64,000 bases of DNA from Brasenia schreberi (lineage: Eukaryota; Streptophyta; Magnoliopsida; Nymphaeales; Cabombaceae). The stretch is taken from the NCBI GenBank assembly GCA_036023115.1, contig JAYKKT010000037.1:1913501-1977500 (forward strand). The letters are read 5' to 3'. Shown here one piece after another: positions 62,401 through 64,000 of this stretch. The translations under genes and the position numbers were made by a program. The number at the start of each line of letters is the position of its first letter. Positions within the stretch are counted from its first letter, which is position 1. The notes beneath the pieces were generated by a model. The model saw only the letters and a list, made by a program, of their open reading frames with translations. It was not told the DNA's origin and searched no databases.

Positions 62401-64000
62401 CCGCTCTTGCCCTTTGCATGGGTTGCTCCTCCATCCGTGTGTCTCAAGTCCACAAAGGACTCTGCTGCCGTCATAGCCTCTAACACACTCATTGGGTTCT
62501 GTTGTTCCAATTTAGTTTGAGCCTATGGCTGCAAACCATTCTTAAAGTGGTATAGTTTATCCACCTCTGATATATCTTTACCTCCAACAATAAGCTACTG
62601 AATTTCTTTACATAATCATGGATAGATTCAATCTATCTCAACTGTCGAAGAAGATCTTGTCCATAATGACTACTGTTGGTCAGTAAGAATTGCTTTCGTA
62701 ACTCTACCTTCAGCTCAACTTACGAAGAGATGATGAGCTCACGACCTTACACTTGTGCCAAAGTCTGGTGCGTCCTCCATGAAGGCTTCACATTCCCTCA
62801 CAAGAAAAAGGCAACAACCACAAGTTGCTCAACATCAGAGACTCAAGCTCTTGAAAATACTTCTCCATATCCCAAATAGGGTTTGACACCTTCACCTTGC
62901 ATGCAGGATTATGATGGATGATGACCAAGAGATGCAACTCCACTCGTACTAGCAACACTTGCATGAAAATCTGAAGTAAGAGTCGATGGTGGTGGAGTTG
63001 GTAGAGCCGTCATCATCACGGCTATAATGTTTGTCATATTAGTATATCATGCTCAATCCTTATATATTCAACCATCTCCATCCGTTGAGAAATCTACTCA
63101 ATCAAAGCCTCCACATTGGCCATACGGTTAGTAGGGGGTTGGTCCTCTCAATTATTACTAGAATCCGTGAGTACACCTCAAGCTATCACCACATGAGGTG
63201 TGTGCATCAAATAAATCTCCTATCTAAAAACAAATAAATTTGTAATACAAATTTTATTCTATAAGACAACTTTAACAAAACCAAATATGAATTTGATAAT
63301 CACATCCAATCCCCTCCAAACCATGGTTGATCATGCCCTTTAAGTGGTTGTTTTCACCAAAAATACATGAACCAAAATTGATGAACTTCGAACAATACCA
63401 GACCGAATCTGCCACTCTAGATGTGGCTTGGCAATACTCCGAAGAATCATGATTTCTCAGCAATCCAGAATTTGATTTGAGCTGAATATATTTTTGTGAG
63501 TCTGTGAAAAGTCGTACAACTCTGCAAAATTTTACTAAAAAATTCACATAGACTAGTCTGCAATGAATTTCACAAAATCGAGTCCCAGATGTAGAATAAA
63601 TTCAATCAAACTATAACCAATCCGATGGATAGACCTACTCCTTCAGCTTTCACCATGTCATGTCTAAGTTAACACTTTTCACCATCTTTCTAGGTTGCTT
63701 TACCTTTTATATAACCACCAAGCAATCAACAATACCTCATGACAATTAGTTAGATGTGGTAGGAAAAAATATACCCATGAAAACATTTGAGCCTCGAAAT
63801 ATTACAACCAGTTCCCAAACTTCCACTAATCATCTTCTACCACCAAAACTACTTCTTTGGGTACCACACGTAGAGCAATATAGGGTTTGAAAACAGTCCC
63901 TAAAAGTGCTCGATGATGATGAGAACTATATTTGATTGCCTCAATCCGTTCCTTCCGAACATGTAATAGAATAATCTTTGTTGGAACAATCTCTCTTGTT
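59440..64000 (-). mobile_element. Ty3/gypsy-type remnant: gag and protease, LTR-like ends
   Basis: On the minus strand: gag fragments at about 62.9-62.3 kb (NPMSVLEAMTAAESFVDLR), a degenerate zinc knuckle near 62.3 kb, and an aspartic protease at 61940-62188 (VQVGRHVIHTLVDYGTTHLL, where the family has LVDSGATH). Two related segments, 59478-59560 and 63903-63997 (ATAGAATAATCTTTGTTGGAACAATC type), may be the LTRs, the right one cut by the window end. No RT or integrase is seen between 59.5 and 61.8 kb, so the pol region is deleted. A hAT-like element sits at 60567-61666. Confidence 0.6.
60567..61666. mobile_element. hAT-like non-autonomous element (1100 bp)
   Basis: Ends TAGGGATGAC...GTCATCCCTA form a 10-bp inverted repeat, followed inward by G/C-rich words on both sides (CCCCGCCCC at left, GGGACCTGACC read inward from the right). 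Flanking octamers TTCTCAAT (60559-60566) and TCCTCAAC (61667-61674) agree at six of eight bases, as expected for an old 8-bp hAT target duplication. No transposase recognised. Confidence 0.65.

Overview
The window is nuclear DNA of a flowering plant. Spliced plant-type genes (a group C bZIP, histone H2A.Z, ribosomal protein eL27, photosystem II PsbW, a type I MADS gene, an LRR/RNI-like gene and a PR-4/barwin fragment) are scattered through a dense field of old plant transposons. These are RTE-clade LINEs, Ty1/copia and Ty3/gypsy LTR elements, MULE-type and hAT-type DNA elements and a tRNA-derived SINE. Nothing indicates an organelle or a bacterium. PsbW fixes it as a green plant, but I cannot name the species.

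Layout, left to right. 0.3-1.2 kb: 3' half of a group C bZIP gene on the plus strand, with a GC-AG intron. 2.4-8.1 kb: a (TA)n(GA)n microsatellite, an RTE LINE tail, unclassified repeat DNA and a degenerate RTE LINE (minus). 8.8-9.3 kb: an intact eL27 reading frame whose start codon is missing. 10.5-14.4 kb: a decayed Ty3/gypsy element (plus). 16.4-26.2 kb: an H2A.Z gene (minus) whose two coding exons are separated by about 9 kb of intron. That intron holds a Ty3/gypsy remnant, two MULE-like elements and a tandem duplication. 26.4-33.7 kb: SINE, a 5'-inverted RTE LINE, LTR-like DNA and a copia remnant. 34.6-35.5 kb: a type I MADS gene with a frame break at the start of its MADS box.

36.0-42.9 kb: an RTE LINE (minus) split by a 4.1-kb LTR element that has two LTRs, a tRNA-Met-type primer site and a perfect 5-bp target duplication. 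It shows no polymerase of its own. It carries a four-unit, roughly 377-bp repeat array and cDNA-like fragments of ribosomal protein uL2/RPL8 and cytosolic GAPDH. 43.8-49.6 kb: a nearly complete but decayed copia element (minus) with perfect target duplication, holding an opposite-strand fragment of another copia. 50.5-51.5 kb: PsbW. 52.6-55.2 kb: the C-terminal exons of an LRR/RNI-like gene with a frameshift. 55.4-57.5 kb: RTE LINE (plus), half a MULE, and a PR-4 first exon with a premature stop, joined end to end. 57.6-64 kb: microsatellite, LTR-like repeats and gypsy gag/protease remnants, with a 1.1-kb hAT-like element inside.

The genes do not form a pathway. The most interesting signals are nested insertions that can be dated relative to each other from their target duplications, the gene-fragment-carrying LTR element, and genes caught at different stages of breakage. 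All calls were made by reading the sequence. No database search was run, and splice sites are inferred from consensus and remembered family homology.
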